A stretch of 64,000 bases of DNA from Streptomyces sp. 1-11 (GCF_007176755.1 NZ_BJTV01000018.1:1-64000), one strand, 5' to 3'; positions 10,163 through 21,605 are shown, counted from the first letter of the stretch. Translations and numbers: made by a program. The notes: generated by a model from the sequence alone, not told the origin.

Positions 10163-11993
10163 CCGCGAGGGGGGCGCCCGGCACCGGCCGGGGCGCGCGG
10201 TGGCCTACGCAGTCTGCGGGGCCGTTCTGCTGTCCGGATGCGCGTCGATGCCCGACAGCGGGGACCTGCGGGACGTCGAGTCCACACCGCGGCAGGACAC
10301 CGGTGTGCGCGTGTTCGCCATGCCGCCCGCCGAGGACGCCGAGCCCAGCGAGATCATGCAGGGCTTCCTCGAGGCGCTGACCAGCGACGATCCCGAGTAC
10401 GACACCGCACGCAAGTATCTGACCGCCGATGCCGCGCGCACCTGGCGGCCGGAGCGGTCGGCCACGGTCCTCGCGAACGGGCCGAGCGTCGTCCCAGACC
10501 ACCAGCCGGCTGGCCGGGAGGCGGCCGACACGCTCACCTACGTCCTCGCGGGCACCCGTGTCGCCACCGTGGACGCACAGCAGGCCTACGCGCCCGCCGA
10601 CGGTTCCTACCGCAACCGGGTGCACCTCGCCAAGGACGCCAAGAGCGGACAGTGGCGCATCGACTCGCTGCCCCAGGGCGTCGTCATGGGCAAGACGGAC
10701 TTCCAGCGCAACTACACGTCGGTCAGCAAGTACTACTTCGCCTCGCACACGACGGTCCGGACGACGGGGGAGCCGGTCGCGGTCGCCGACCCGGTGTTCG
10801 TGCGCAGCAAGGTGGACCCGGTGACCCAGGTGGTCCGGTCCCTGCTGACCGGTCCCACGAGCTGGCTCGGGCCGGTGGTCAGGTCCAGCTTCCCGACCGG
10901 TACGGCCCTGCGGAAGGGCGTGTCGGGGCTCGCGCCGGACGACCGGAACAACCTGACGGTGCCGCTCAACGCCAAGGCGGCGCGGGTCGGGTCCGACCGG
11001 TGCACGGAGATGGCGACCCAGCTGCTCTTCACGCTGCGGAACCTGACGCCGACGCTGGAGTCGGTCGAGCTGCAGGGACCGGGCGGGCGCCGGCTGTGCG
11101 ACCTGGACGAGGAGGGGGCCGAGGCGGCCGCCTGGCACGCCTCGGCCCAGCGCCCCGACAACCTGTACTTCCTCGACGGCAAGCACCGCCTGGTGCGGCT
11201 GCCGACCGGAGCCGGCGGCACCGGCACCAGCGCCGTCCCGGTGCCGGGCCCGCTGGGCCGGGGCGAGCGGCAACTGGGGTCGGTGGCCGTCTCGCGGGAC
11301 GAGCACACCGTCGCCGGGGTCGACGCGGACGGCAGGAACCTCTACGTGTCCTCGCTGGAGCCGGACGGATCGCTCGGGAACCCGGTGGTCAGCAGCCTGG
11401 GCGTGAATCCGAAGGACCGGCTCACGACGCCGAGCTGGGACGCCGGCGGCGACCTGTGGGTGGCCGACCGCGATCCGCGGGACCCGAAGCTGTTCGTCAT
11501 GGACCAGGGCGTCGGCAAACCCGTCCGGGTCACCGTCCCCGAGCTGCCCGGCCGCATCCGGGACGTGCGGGTGGCCGCCGACGGGGTGCGGGTCGCGCTG
11601 GTCGTGGAGAAGGACGGCAAGCAGTCGCTGCTCATCGGCCGGGTCGCACGCGACGAGGACTCCGGGGAACGTCCCGCGGTCGTCGAACTGCGGTCCGCCG
11701 CGCCCGATCTGGAGCAGATCACCGCCATGTCCTGGGCCGGGGACAGCCGGCTGGTCGCCGTCGGCCTCGAACAGGGCGGTGTCCACCAGATGCGGTACGT
11801 GCAGGTCGACGGCTCCACCCTGGACGGTCCGGCGCCGGCCGCCCTGTCCGGTGTGGTGGCGATCGCCGCGTCCGAGGACGAGCGGGTGCCGCTGGTGGCC
11901 TACTCGGAGGTCGACGGCGTCGTACGGCTGCCGTCCGGGGCGCAGTGGCAGAAGGTGGACAAGGACGGGACGGCGCCGGTCTATCCGGGCTGA
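10152..11993 (+). CDS. lpqB: Lipoprotein LpqB, MtrAB accessory protein
   Basis: 613 residues from a GTG preceded by GGGAGG seven bases upstream; the frame extends earlier but that part overlaps mtrB without a ribosome site. A signal peptide ends in a lipobox LLSGC (lipid-modified C30). A GerMN-type domain follows, then a beta-propeller-like region of repeating V/A-D-x-D-G strands. LpqB is known to associate with the sensor kinase MtrB and to modulate MtrA phosphorylation. It acts on the outer face of the membrane. The last gene of the mtrAB-lpqB operon. Confidence 0.95.
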   Translation: MGDDREGGARHRPGRAVAYAVCGAVLLSGCASMPDSGDLRDVESTPRQDTGVRVFAMPPAEDAEPSEIMQGFLEALTSDDPEYDTARKYLTADAARTWRPERSATVLANGPSVVPDHQPAGREAADTLTYVLAGTRVATVDAQQAYAPADGSYRNRVHLAKDAKSGQWRIDSLPQGVVMGKTDFQRNYTSVSKYYFASHTTVRTTGEPVAVADPVFVRSKVDPVTQVVRSLLTGPTSWLGPVVRSSFPTGTALRKGVSGLAPDDRNNLTVPLNAKAARVGSDRCTEMATQLLFTLRNLTPTLESVELQGPGGRRLCDLDEEGAEAAAWHASAQRPDNLYFLDGKHRLVRLPTGAGGTGTSAVPVPGPLGRGERQLGSVAVSRDEHTVAGVDADGRNLYVSSLEPDGSLGNPVVSSLGVNPKDRLTTPSWDAGGDLWVADRDPRDPKLFVMDQGVGKPVRVTVPELPGRIRDVRVAADGVRVALVVEKDGKQSLLIGRVARDEDSGERPAVVELRSAAPDLEQITAMSWAGDSRLVAVGLEQGGVHQMRYVQVDGSTLDGPAPAALSGVVAIAASEDERVPLVAYSEVDGVVRLPSGAQWQKVDKDGTAPVYPG

Positions 11994-12009
11994 GCCCGGG
12001 TTGGCCCGG

Positions 12010-12032
12010 TTGTCCACAGGGCGTCGTCCACA
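12010..12032 (+). promoter_or_regulatory. Pair of DnaA boxes between lpqB and the comF-like gene
   Basis: TTGTCCACA at 12010-12018 is an exact match to the Streptomyces DnaA-box consensus. TCGTCCACA at 12024-12032 differs in one base and has the same orientation, 14 bases downstream. They lie 41 bases before the ComF-like start, in a position to affect its transcription. Binding is inferred from sequence only. Confidence 0.5.
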
Positions 12033-12072
12033 GGGGTGGCGGACCTTCCCGGACCTCGGCACAGTGGTGCGC

Positions 12073-12939
12073 ATGCGGGGGTGGTGGCGGGATTTCACCG
12101 ACCTGGTGCTGCCGGCCGACTGCGCGGGCTGCGGAGCACCTCGTACGGCGCTGTGCGGGCGCTGCCGAACGGCTCTGCGGCGGACCGCGCCACGCCGGGT
12201 GCGGCCGCTGCCGGAGCCGCCGGGGCTGCCGGCGGTGCACGCGGCGGCGCCCTACGGGGGAGCGGTAAGGGAGTTGCTCCTCGCCCACAAGGAGCGGGGC
12301 GCGCTCGCGCTCGCCGGGGTCCTGGGCGCGGCCCTGGCCGGGAGCGTGCGCGCGGGTCTCGGGGGCGGCGTCGCGGACGGGCCGGCGCTGCGGCGTGGGC
12401 AGGCGACGGTGCTGCTGGTGCCGGTGCCCTCCGCCCGCTGGGCCGTGCGGGCGCGCGGGCACGACCCGGTGCGGCGGATGGCGCTCGCGGCGGCCGGTGA
12501 GCTGCGGCGCACCGGGACACCGGCCCGGGTCGCCGCCGTGCTGCGGCAGCGGCGGGCGGTGGCGGACCAGGCGGGACTCGACGCGCGCCGGCGCCTCGCG
12601 AACCTCGCGGGCGCGCTGGAGGTGACGGCGGGCGGGGCGCGCCTGCTGGCCGGGGGCCCTGTGGTGCTCGTCGACGACCTGATCACGACCGGGGCTAGCC
12701 TCGCGGAGGCGGCGCGGGCCCTGCGGGAGGTGGCCGTAATCCACCGCGATGGCGCAACCGCTGTGTACGTCGCCGCAACCCGGGAAGGTAGGGAGGAACG
12801 ACGGATCGGGGCACGGCCGGAGAAGGGGCAGTGGGTGCATGGTGCACCGGAAAATACGGCACGGAACGCCGCTGGAGAGACGCTCCGCGCGGCCGTGATC
12901 GCCGCTCCCCCGGATTCTTTCGAAAAGACCAGGAACTGA
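12073..12939 (+). CDS. ComF-family phosphoribosyltransferase-like protein
   Basis: 288 residues. An N-terminal zinc-finger-like module has Cys pairs CAGCG and CGRC (about 19-38), followed by the double-zinc-ribbon/PRTase architecture of ComF/GntX proteins. The PRPP loop is VVLVDDLITTGASL, with conserved acidic residues. ComF proteins are tied to DNA uptake in naturally competent bacteria, but the substrate is unknown and Streptomyces homologues may act elsewhere. The C-terminus continues about 55 residues past the usual end with a poorly conserved charged tail. Two DnaA boxes lie upstream. Confidence 0.85.
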   Translation: MRGWWRDFTDLVLPADCAGCGAPRTALCGRCRTALRRTAPRRVRPLPEPPGLPAVHAAAPYGGAVRELLLAHKERGALALAGVLGAALAGSVRAGLGGGVADGPALRRGQATVLLVPVPSARWAVRARGHDPVRRMALAAAGELRRTGTPARVAAVLRQRRAVADQAGLDARRRLANLAGALEVTAGGARLLAGGPVVLVDDLITTGASLAEAARALREVAVIHRDGATAVYVAATREGREERRIGARPEKGQWVHGAPENTARNAAGETLRAAVIAAPPDSFEKTRN

Positions 12940-13253
12940 CCGAGAAGTTGCATCGTTGCAGGTAGTAACGGGGTTAATTCACCTGAACGGAGGTACGCCG
13001 CAGTAGAGGGTGACGCCATCCGCCCGGGCGAGATATGTTCGGTTGTGAGGAAAGGCGCAGGCCACACCTCTTCAATCGCAATGCCGTGCAGCGGGTTTTG
13101 CGCAATCACCCGCGCCGGCGGGGTGGAGATCTCGCCCTTGGGGGAGGAGGAGGTGGAAGTCACCGAGTCCGAGGTTCCGGTGCTCACCGGGACCGGGTGC
13201 AAAAGGGAGATGCTCCGCCGACGGAGCGGAGCGATCCGGGAACGGAGTTCTGC
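12940..13253. promoter_or_regulatory. 314-base intergenic region before hpf
   Basis: This stretch contains relatively AT-rich blocks (12945-12990 and 13030-13080) and no credible gene. It is long enough for several hpf promoters. A 93-codon open frame from a GTG at 13045 overlaps the hpf start but has no ribosome-binding site and no recognisable domain. No promoter consensus was assigned with confidence. Confidence 0.4.
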
Positions 13254-13946
13254 GTGGACATCGTCGTCAAGGGCCGCAAGACCGAGGTGCCCGAGCGGTT
13301 CCGCAAGCACGTGGCCGAGAAGCTGAAGCTGGAGAAGATCCAGAAGCTCGATGGCAAGGTGATCAGCCTCGACGTCGAGGTGTCCAAGGAGCCCAACCCT
13401 CGTCAGGCCGACCGTTGCGACCGAGTGGAGATCACCCTCCGCTCCCGTGGCCCGGTGATCCGGGCGGAGGCAGCGGCCAGTGACCCGTATGCGGCACTCG
13501 ATCTGGCGGCGGAGAAACTGGACGCGCGGCTGCGCAAGCAGCACGACAAGCGGTTCTCGCGCCGTGGCGCACGCCGGATCCCGGCGGCCGAGGTCGCCGA
13601 CCACGTCCCCGGCGCCGCGACGCTCAACGGCAACGGGATGCCCGTCCATGAGGAAGACACGGACGGAGTGCCGACCAAGAAGATCGGCTCGCTCGAGGTC
13701 AAGGGCGAAGGCCCCCTCGTCGTCCGCGAGAAGACCCACGTCGCCTCCCCGATGAGCCTCGACCAGGCTCTCTACGAGATGGAACTGGTCGGCCACGACT
13801 TCTACTTGTTCGTCGACTCCGAGACGAAGGAGCCGAGCGTCGTCTACCGGCGACACGCCTATGACTACGGCGTCATCCACCTCAGCACCGACCCGATGGT
13901 GGCTGAGGCGCAACCGCCCGCGGCGGGCGGCACGCTGGGTGGCTGA
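13254..13946 (+). CDS. hpf: Long-form ribosome hibernation promoting factor
   Basis: 230 residues from a GTG with GGAG about eight bases upstream. The N-terminal S30AE domain (about 1-105) starts VDIVVKGRKTEVPERFRKHV and is followed by a linker. The C-terminal dimerisation domain has ASPMSLDQALYEMELVGHDF and SVVYRRHAYDYGVI (about 160-215). Long-form HPF binds the small subunit and pairs 70S ribosomes into inactive 100S dimers in stationary phase or stress. The frame extends upstream to 13035, but that extension lacks conservation and a ribosome site. A terminator follows. Confidence 0.95.
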   Translation: MDIVVKGRKTEVPERFRKHVAEKLKLEKIQKLDGKVISLDVEVSKEPNPRQADRCDRVEITLRSRGPVIRAEAAASDPYAALDLAAEKLDARLRKQHDKRFSRRGARRIPAAEVADHVPGAATLNGNGMPVHEEDTDGVPTKKIGSLEVKGEGPLVVREKTHVASPMSLDQALYEMELVGHDFYLFVDSETKEPSVVYRRHAYDYGVIHLSTDPMVAEAQPPAAGGTLGG

Positions 13947-13969
13947 TCCACCCGGCCCACGCTGAGCCG

Positions 13970-14005
13970 GTGCCCCTGGAAGCGCGTGTGCGCCCCCAGG
14001 GGCAC
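13970..14005 (+). terminator. Hairpin terminator after hpf
   Basis: GTGCCCCTGG (13970-13979) pairs perfectly with CCAGGGGCAC (13996-14005) around a 16-base loop, 23 bases after the hpf stop. No T-run follows. Confidence 0.65.
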
Positions 14006-14150
14006 CCGTGTGCGCCCACTTGGCGCCCCGCTCGTCACCTCCGTGACGTCCGGGCATGGAATCATGGCCGCACCGGCCCAACCGGTGGGCCGCTGCCTTG
14101 GGTTGGCGATGGCACAGGACCACAGGCCACAGCCTTCAGGGGGAGGAACG

Positions 14151-14897
14151 ATGGCGGACACCTTCGGACCGATGCGAGGCGCGGACGCCCGCGACGCTGT
14201 CATCGGAACGGACCAGGACACGGACGCGCCACGCAAGGAACCGATCAGAGTCCTGGTGGTGGACGATCACGCCCTCTTCCGCCGCGGTCTGGAGATCGTG
14301 CTCGCGGCCGAGGAGGACATCCAGGTCGTCGGCGAGGCGGGCGACGGCGCCGAGGCCGTCGACAAGGCCGCCGACCTGCTGCCCGACATCGTGCTGATGG
14401 ACGTGCGGATGCCCAAGCGCGGCGGGATCGAGGCCTGCACCTCCATCAAGGAGGTCGCCCCCAGCGCGAAGATCATCATGCTGACGATCAGCGACGAGGA
14501 GGCCGACCTCTACGAGGCGATCAAGGCCGGCGCCACCGGGTACCTCCTCAAGGAGATCTCGACGGACGAGGTCGCCACCGCCATCCGCGCGGTGGCCGAC
14601 GGACAGTCGCAGATCAGCCCGTCGATGGCCTCGAAGCTCCTCACCGAGTTCAAGTCGATGATCCAGCGCACCGACGAGCGCCGGCTGGTGCCGGCGCCGC
14701 GGCTGACCGACCGTGAGCTCGAGGTCCTCAAGCTCGTCGCCACCGGGATGAACAACCGGGACATCGCCAAGGAGCTGTTCATCTCCGAGAACACGGTGAA
14801 GAACCACGTGCGCAACATCCTGGAGAAGCTGCAGCTGCACTCCCGGATGGAAGCGGTGGTCTACGCGATGCGGGAGAAGATCCTCGAGATCCGCTAG
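14151..14897 (+). CDS. Orphan NarL/FixJ-family response regulator
   Basis: 248 residues. The ATG is preceded by GGGAGG. An N-terminal extension of about 30 residues precedes the receiver domain, which has VVDDH, the phosphoacceptor Asp in LMDVRMPK (D84), and the conserved Lys in YLLKEIS. The C-terminal LuxR-type helix-turn-helix (about 185-245) reads LTDRELEVLKLVATGMNNRDIAKELF. No sensor kinase gene is adjacent, so it is an orphan regulator. Its signal and targets cannot be read from the sequence. It converges with the DNA glycosylase gene, whose stop lies 7 bases away. Confidence 0.92.
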   Translation: MADTFGPMRGADARDAVIGTDQDTDAPRKEPIRVLVVDDHALFRRGLEIVLAAEEDIQVVGEAGDGAEAVDKAADLLPDIVLMDVRMPKRGGIEACTSIKEVAPSAKIIMLTISDEEADLYEAIKAGATGYLLKEISTDEVATAIRAVADGQSQISPSMASKLLTEFKSMIQRTDERRLVPAPRLTDRELEVLKLVATGMNNRDIAKELFISENTVKNHVRNILEKLQLHSRMEAVVYAMREKILEIR

Positions 14898-14903
14898 CCG
14901 GCC

Positions 14904-16103
14904 TCAGCCGAGCAGGACCGCGAGCTCCCTGGCCAGCGGCTCGCGCAGCTCGGGCGCGTCCACGCGCTCCACCCGGACGTCCGTGCAGTCCACCCAGGTC
15001 GCCGCCTCGACCAGCGCCTGGGCCACCGCCGGGACCGCCTTCGCGCCGTCCAGGGTGACCTGCCGGGCCACCAGCGTGCGCCCCTCGCGGGCCGGGTCGA
15101 CACGGCCGACCAGCCGGCCGCCCGCCAGCACCGGCATCGCGAAGTAGCCGTGCACCCGCTTCTGCTTGGGCACGTAGGCCTCCAGGCGGTGGGTGAAGCC
15201 GAAGATCCGCTCCGTGCGCGCCCGCTCCCAGACCAGCGAGTCGAACGGGGAGAGCAGGGTGGTGCGGTGCCTGCCGCGCGGCGGCGCGGCGAGCGCGGCC
15301 GGGTCCGCCCAGGCCGGCTTGGACCAGCCCGCCACCTCCACCGGCACCAGACCCGAGTCGGCGATCACCGCCTCGACCTGCTCGCCCTTGAGGCGGTGGT
15401 AGTCCGCGATGTCCGCGCGCGTGCCCACGCCCAGGGCCTCGCCCGCCAGCCGGACCAGCCGGCGCACGCACTCGGTGTCGTCCAGCTCGTCGTGCAGCAG
15501 CGCGTCCGGGATCGCCCGCTCGGCCAGGTCGTACACCCGCTTCCAGCCGCGGCGCTCGACGCACACCACCTCGCCGTACATCAGGGCGCGCTCGACGGCG
15601 ACCTTGGTGCCGGACCAGTCCCACCAGTCGCTGGTCCTCTTGGCGCCGCCCAGCTCGGTGGCGGTGAGCGGGCCTTCCGTGCGGAGCTGCTTGATGACCT
15701 GGTCGTAGACCCCGTCGGGAAGCTGGTGGTTCCAGTGCGGGCGGTCGCGGTAGGCGCGCCGGCGGAACGCGAAGTGGGGCCACTCCTCGACGGGGAGGAT
15801 GCACGCGGCGTGCGACCAGTACTCGAAGGCGTGGGGCGCCGCGGACGCGCCGTGCTCCGGTGTCTTCCAGTACGCGGCCTCGACGGTTCTGCGGCCGACC
15901 GCGCCCAGCCGCGCGTAGGGGATCAGCTCGTGCGAACGGGCGAGCACCGAGATGGTGTCGAGCTGGACCGCGCCGAGGTGGCGGAGCACCCCGCGGACGC
16001 CGGCCCGCCGGTCGGGCGCGCCGAGGAAGCCCTGGGCCCGCAGGGCGATACGGCGGGCGTCGTCCGCGGTGAGGGTGGTGGTGGGACGCGGAAGGGTCGT
16101 CAT
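14904..16103 (-). CDS. Winged-helix DNA glycosylase, YcaQ/AlkX-like (HTH_42 family)
   Basis: 399 residues. It belongs to the HTH_42 superfamily, whose studied members E. coli YcaQ (AlkX) and Streptomyces AlkZ remove alkylated bases and unhook DNA interstrand crosslinks. The catalytic motif region reads GAVQLDTISVLARSH (about 49-63). This gives a Q-hydrophobic-D signature, the YcaQ-like form, rather than the QxQ of AlkZ. Other family blocks are WSHAACILPVEEWPHF, ALMYGEVVCVERRGWKRVYDL and LLSPFDSLVWERARTERIFGF. The ATG at 16103 is preferred over upstream codons. A role in repair of alkylated or crosslinked DNA is inferred by family. Confidence 0.88.
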   Translation of the reverse strand: MTTLPRPTTTLTADDARRIALRAQGFLGAPDRRAGVRGVLRHLGAVQLDTISVLARSHELIPYARLGAVGRRTVEAAYWKTPEHGASAAPHAFEYWSHAACILPVEEWPHFAFRRRAYRDRPHWNHQLPDGVYDQVIKQLRTEGPLTATELGGAKRTSDWWDWSGTKVAVERALMYGEVVCVERRGWKRVYDLAERAIPDALLHDELDDTECVRRLVRLAGEALGVGTRADIADYHRLKGEQVEAVIADSGLVPVEVAGWSKPAWADPAALAAPPRGRHRTTLLSPFDSLVWERARTERIFGFTHRLEAYVPKQKRVHGYFAMPVLAGGRLVGRVDPAREGRTLVARQVTLDGAKAVPAVAQALVEAATWVDCTDVRVERVDAPELREPLARELAVLLG

Positions 16104-16165
16104 GAGTCGGACGATAGAGGCCGGCACTGACAATCGGGCACCGACCGCGGTTCACCGGGGAGCGG

Positions 16166-16768
16166 TCAGGTGCGCGCGGGCAGGTAGGGCGCCGTCGACG
16201 GCAGGCCGAGGTCCGAGGGGAGCAGGGAGCCCACCCAGCAGTCGCGGCGTACCCCCTTGTTGTTGACGCCCGAGCGCAGGGTGCCCTCGACGGCGAACCC
16301 GGCGCGCTCGGCGACCGCGCGCGAGGCGACGTTGCCGACCTCGGCGCGCCACTCCAGGCGGTCGACGGACAGGGCGGTGAAGGCCCAGCGGGCGGCGGCC
16401 AGCGTGGCCTCGCCGACGTAGCCACGGCCGCGGTGCTCCCGGACGGCCCAGAAACCGACCTCGCCGACGCCCAACGCGCGCATCGTGATGCCGAGCATGC
16501 CCGTCAGCTCCGCGCCGCCCGGCCCCTCTCCGCCCGGCGCCTCGCCGCGGAGGAAGAGGCCGAAGGTGTACATGGAGTCGCCGGCCCATCCGTCGGGCAC
16601 GATCTGCCCGGTGAGGGCCTCGGCGTGCTCGCGCGAGTAAGGGGAGGGGAACTGGGAGATCCAGCGCTGCATGACCGGATCCTGCGCGGCCCGGTACACC
16701 GCCTCGGTGTCGTCGGGACCGACAGTGCGCAGCAGCAGGCGGTCGGTGGTGAGCGTGACGGGTTCCAT
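16166..16768 (-). CDS. GNAT family N-acetyltransferase, RimJ/RimL-like
   Basis: 200 residues. It starts MEPVTLTTDRLLLRTVGPDD, the usual beta1-alpha1 of RimJ/RimL-type enzymes. The acetyl-CoA-binding motif A lies around FWAVREHRGRGYVGEATLAAARWAF (R/Q-x-x-G-x-G/A form RGRGYV), and NVASRAVAERAGF is the typical later block. It transfers acetyl groups from acetyl-CoA to an amine acceptor, possibly a protein N-terminus; the acceptor is unknown. An in-frame upstream ATG at 16792 is less likely because the alignment begins at MEPV. Confidence 0.9.
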   Translation of the reverse strand: MEPVTLTTDRLLLRTVGPDDTEAVYRAAQDPVMQRWISQFPSPYSREHAEALTGQIVPDGWAGDSMYTFGLFLRGEAPGGEGPGGAELTGMLGITMRALGVGEVGFWAVREHRGRGYVGEATLAAARWAFTALSVDRLEWRAEVGNVASRAVAERAGFAVEGTLRSGVNNKGVRRDCWVGSLLPSDLGLPSTAPYLPART

Positions 16769-17018
16769 CGGCAGATTCTGTGCGGAGCGCACGCGCCACG
16801 CCAGGGTTTTTGGCCCTGTGTGAGCGGACAGTCACATTTCGCGCAAATCCCTGCCGCCATGCGGCACTATCCGCAGTGGCCGTCCGTTGTCCACGGTGAA
16901 GCAGCCGTGGCGTCGCCAGGCCTCCCGGCGCGGCCGGGTCCTCGCATACCATGGCCGTTGCTCAGTACGTCAGGAAAACCGACCGTCCCAGGCCCGACCG
17001 GCAAGGAGACCAGCCCCC

Positions 17019-19829
<2,811 letters not shown>

Positions 19830-19868
19830 GGCTCCCCAGCTCCCTACGGGGCTTCAGCCGGTGATTTC

Positions 19869-19898
19869 GGGGCCAGGTTCCTTCGGGAGCCTGGCCCC
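19869..19898. terminator. Strong hairpin terminator between secA and the Rv3235-family gene
   Basis: A 13-bp stem (19869-19881 with 19886-19898, one G-T pair) closes a TTCG tetraloop, an extra-stable UUCG-type hairpin. It follows secA by 39 bases and can also serve the convergent gene. The following 216 bases to 20114 hold only GC-rich imperfect repeats and no gene I can support. Confidence 0.85.
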
Positions 19899-20114
19899 TC
19901 GGCTTGCGTGTCCCGGGTTCATCGAGAGGTGGGGCCCACCGCCCACGCGTGGCGGGATGGGGCCCCCGACCCCCAGGCGTGTCGCCCTGAGGGCTCCCAG
20001 GCCCTTCAGGCGCTGGGGAAGGCACGCCTACCCGCAGCCGGCCAGGGCGGGCCTCCGTCGCCGCGCGGGCCTGGTGCCCGCAGGCAGGCGTGGCAGGCGC
20101 GGACGCGTAACTGC

Positions 20115-20600
20115 TCAGCCCTTGGGGGCGTGGCGGGGCCTGGGGCCCAGTTCCACCGCTGTGCAGCGCCAGCGGTGGTCCGGGCCCTGCTCCAGGCGGA
20201 AGGCCATCGCGCGGAGGTGATTGCCCGCGGCGATGCGGGCGAAGACCTCCAGGGCGCCGGTGCGTGGGACGTAGTAGCCGATGTCGCGGACGACGGGACG
20301 GGTACCGCGGGCGCGCAGCGGTCCCCGTTCGGCCAGGCGGGCGAGCTCGTCGTAGGCGCGTCCCGCGGTGTGCCGGAGCATCCAGTGCACGGGCCGCTGG
20401 CCGCTGAGGACGGCCAGCAGACGGTCGGCGAAGACGTCGGTGGGGCGGGGCTGCGCCACGGCCGTCACCGGCGCCGTGGCGGCCCGGCCCCGGACCGGGT
20501 TGCGGGGCGGCGCGCCGCCCGGGCGGCGGGAGTCGTGGCGGGTCGGAGGGCGGTGGCGCGGGCGGGGCTGGGCGGTGCCGCGGCTCATGACCTTGTTCAT
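20115..20600 (-). CDS. Rv3235 family protein
   Basis: 161 residues. A basic, Pro/Arg-rich N-terminus of about 45 residues is followed by the conserved core: DVFADRLLAVLSGQRPVHWMLRHT, then TRPVVRDIGYYVPRTGALEVFARI, RAMAFRLE and WRCTAVELG. This matches the uncharacterised actinobacterial Rv3235 family found next to secA. No catalytic residues or membrane segments are apparent. The ATG at 20600 has only a weak ribosome site; an ATG four codons in is an alternative. Confidence 0.82.
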   Translation of the reverse strand: MNKVMSRGTAQPRPRHRPPTRHDSRRPGGAPPRNPVRGRAATAPVTAVAQPRPTDVFADRLLAVLSGQRPVHWMLRHTAGRAYDELARLAERGPLRARGTRPVVRDIGYYVPRTGALEVFARIAAGNHLRAMAFRLEQGPDHRWRCTAVELGPRPRHAPKG

Positions 20601-20890
20601 GGGAGTCCCCGTTCTGCGGGCCCGGAACGTACCGGGCGGTAACTCGCTGGTGGGGACCTTGTACGGGGGCGGGGGCCGGCGCCGCAAGGAAGGCGGGGTG
20701 CGTGGCGGGGGCCGCGCAAGTTCACCTATCCGAGTGGTGAGGACTCCCGGAATCCGCGGTAACAGGCGGTGGGACCGGGTGAGGTGCGGGGCGCCGGGTG
20801 GACGCCGTCGGGGGTGTGGGCGGGAACTCGAAAGGGGACGGGCGCACGTATCCTGAAGGCCCGTCGGTGACCAGGAAAGAGCGGCCAGCC

Positions 20891-21403
20891 ATGCGCGTCT
20901 ACGTCCCCCTGACCCTCCCCGGTCTCGCCGAGGCGCACAAGACGGGTGAGCTGGGGAGTGACCACTTCGTGGCATACGGCGTCACGCCCGCGCTGCGCGA
21001 GTGGTACGTCTCCGACGACATCGAGGAGCTGGAGTACGCGGCGCTCAGCCGGGCCGCGCTGGCCTCGCTGCGGCTGCTGGCGGCCGATCCGGACGCCGAA
21101 CGGCGCCGGGTCGTGGTCGCCGTCGACGTGGCCGACGGCGCCGCCGCCGCGGACCCCGACCGGGGGCTGGATCCGGCCGCGCTGGGCGAGGTGACGGTGA
21201 CCGGTCCCGTGCCCCTGGCCAAGGCGGCCGCGGTGCACGTCGACGCCGGTGACGCGGAGGAGGACGTGACGGCGGCCGCGGCGGCGCTCGAGGCGGCCGA
21301 CGCCGGGGACGACGACGCGCAGTTCGTCGTGGACGGCGCCGAGGACCACGAGCTGCTCTGGTACGCGACCCAGGAGATCCCCGCGCTGGTGGACCGCGCC
21401 TAG
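20891..21403 (+). CDS. DUF6912 family protein
   Basis: 170 residues. It begins MRVYVPLTLPGLAEAHKTGEL and contains the conserved block TPALREWYVSDDIEELEYAALSRAAL and a later QFVVDGAEDHELLWYATQEIP motif. The protein is acidic, with no signal peptide or membrane helix, and is probably cytoplasmic. It is conserved in actinomycetes near secA but has no assigned function. A TATCCT -10-like box lies about 35 bases upstream of the ATG. Confidence 0.82.
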   Translation: MRVYVPLTLPGLAEAHKTGELGSDHFVAYGVTPALREWYVSDDIEELEYAALSRAALASLRLLAADPDAERRRVVVAVDVADGAAAADPDRGLDPAALGEVTVTGPVPLAKAAAVHVDAGDAEEDVTAAAAALEAADAGDDDAQFVVDGAEDHELLWYATQEIPALVDRA

Positions 21404-21419
21404 GGTTCGTTGCGAAAGC

Positions 21420-21524
21420 CGGCCCCCGCCGCGCGATGCCCGGCCTCCGCCGCGCGATGCCCGGCCTCCGCCGCGCGATGCCCGGCCTCCGCCGCGCGAT
21501 GCCCGGCCTCCGCCGCGCGACGCC
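21420..21524. repeat. Five tandem copies of a 21-bp repeat
   Basis: The unit CGGCCTCCGCCGCGCGATGCC is present at 21441, 21462 and 21483 in identical form. Copies at 21420 and 21504 each differ by one base. The repeat lies between the DUF6912 stop and the HAD promoter. In one frame it reads as repeats of MPGLRRA joined to the HAD gene, but the HAD start is probably further downstream. Confidence 0.95.
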
Positions 21525-21582
21525 CGGCCCGCCCGGTTCGCCCGGAGCCTCGGCCCTGCCGTCCGTTCCCGGCCCGTCCCCA

Positions 21583-21605
21583 TTGTCAGTGGGGGCGGGT
21601 ACGGT
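21583..21605 (+). promoter_or_regulatory. RecA-NDp/PafBC-type promoter of the HAD gene
   Basis: TTGTCAGTG (21583-21591), eight bases, then TACGGT (21600-21605) fits the actinobacterial RecA-independent DNA-damage promoter TTGTCRGTG-N8-TANNNT exactly. The -10 box ends seven bases before the ATG at 21613, so the transcript is probably leaderless. Activation by a PafBC-type regulator is inferred. Confidence 0.65.

Noticed and set aside
13045..13326. A 93-codon frame in front of hpf
   Set aside because: It overlaps the hpf start in another frame, has no ribosome-binding site and no recognisable content.
20722..20740. Inverted repeat TCACC-N9-GGTGA upstream of the Rv3235-family gene
   Set aside because: Only five base pairs, easily expected by chance in this composition, with no matching second site.
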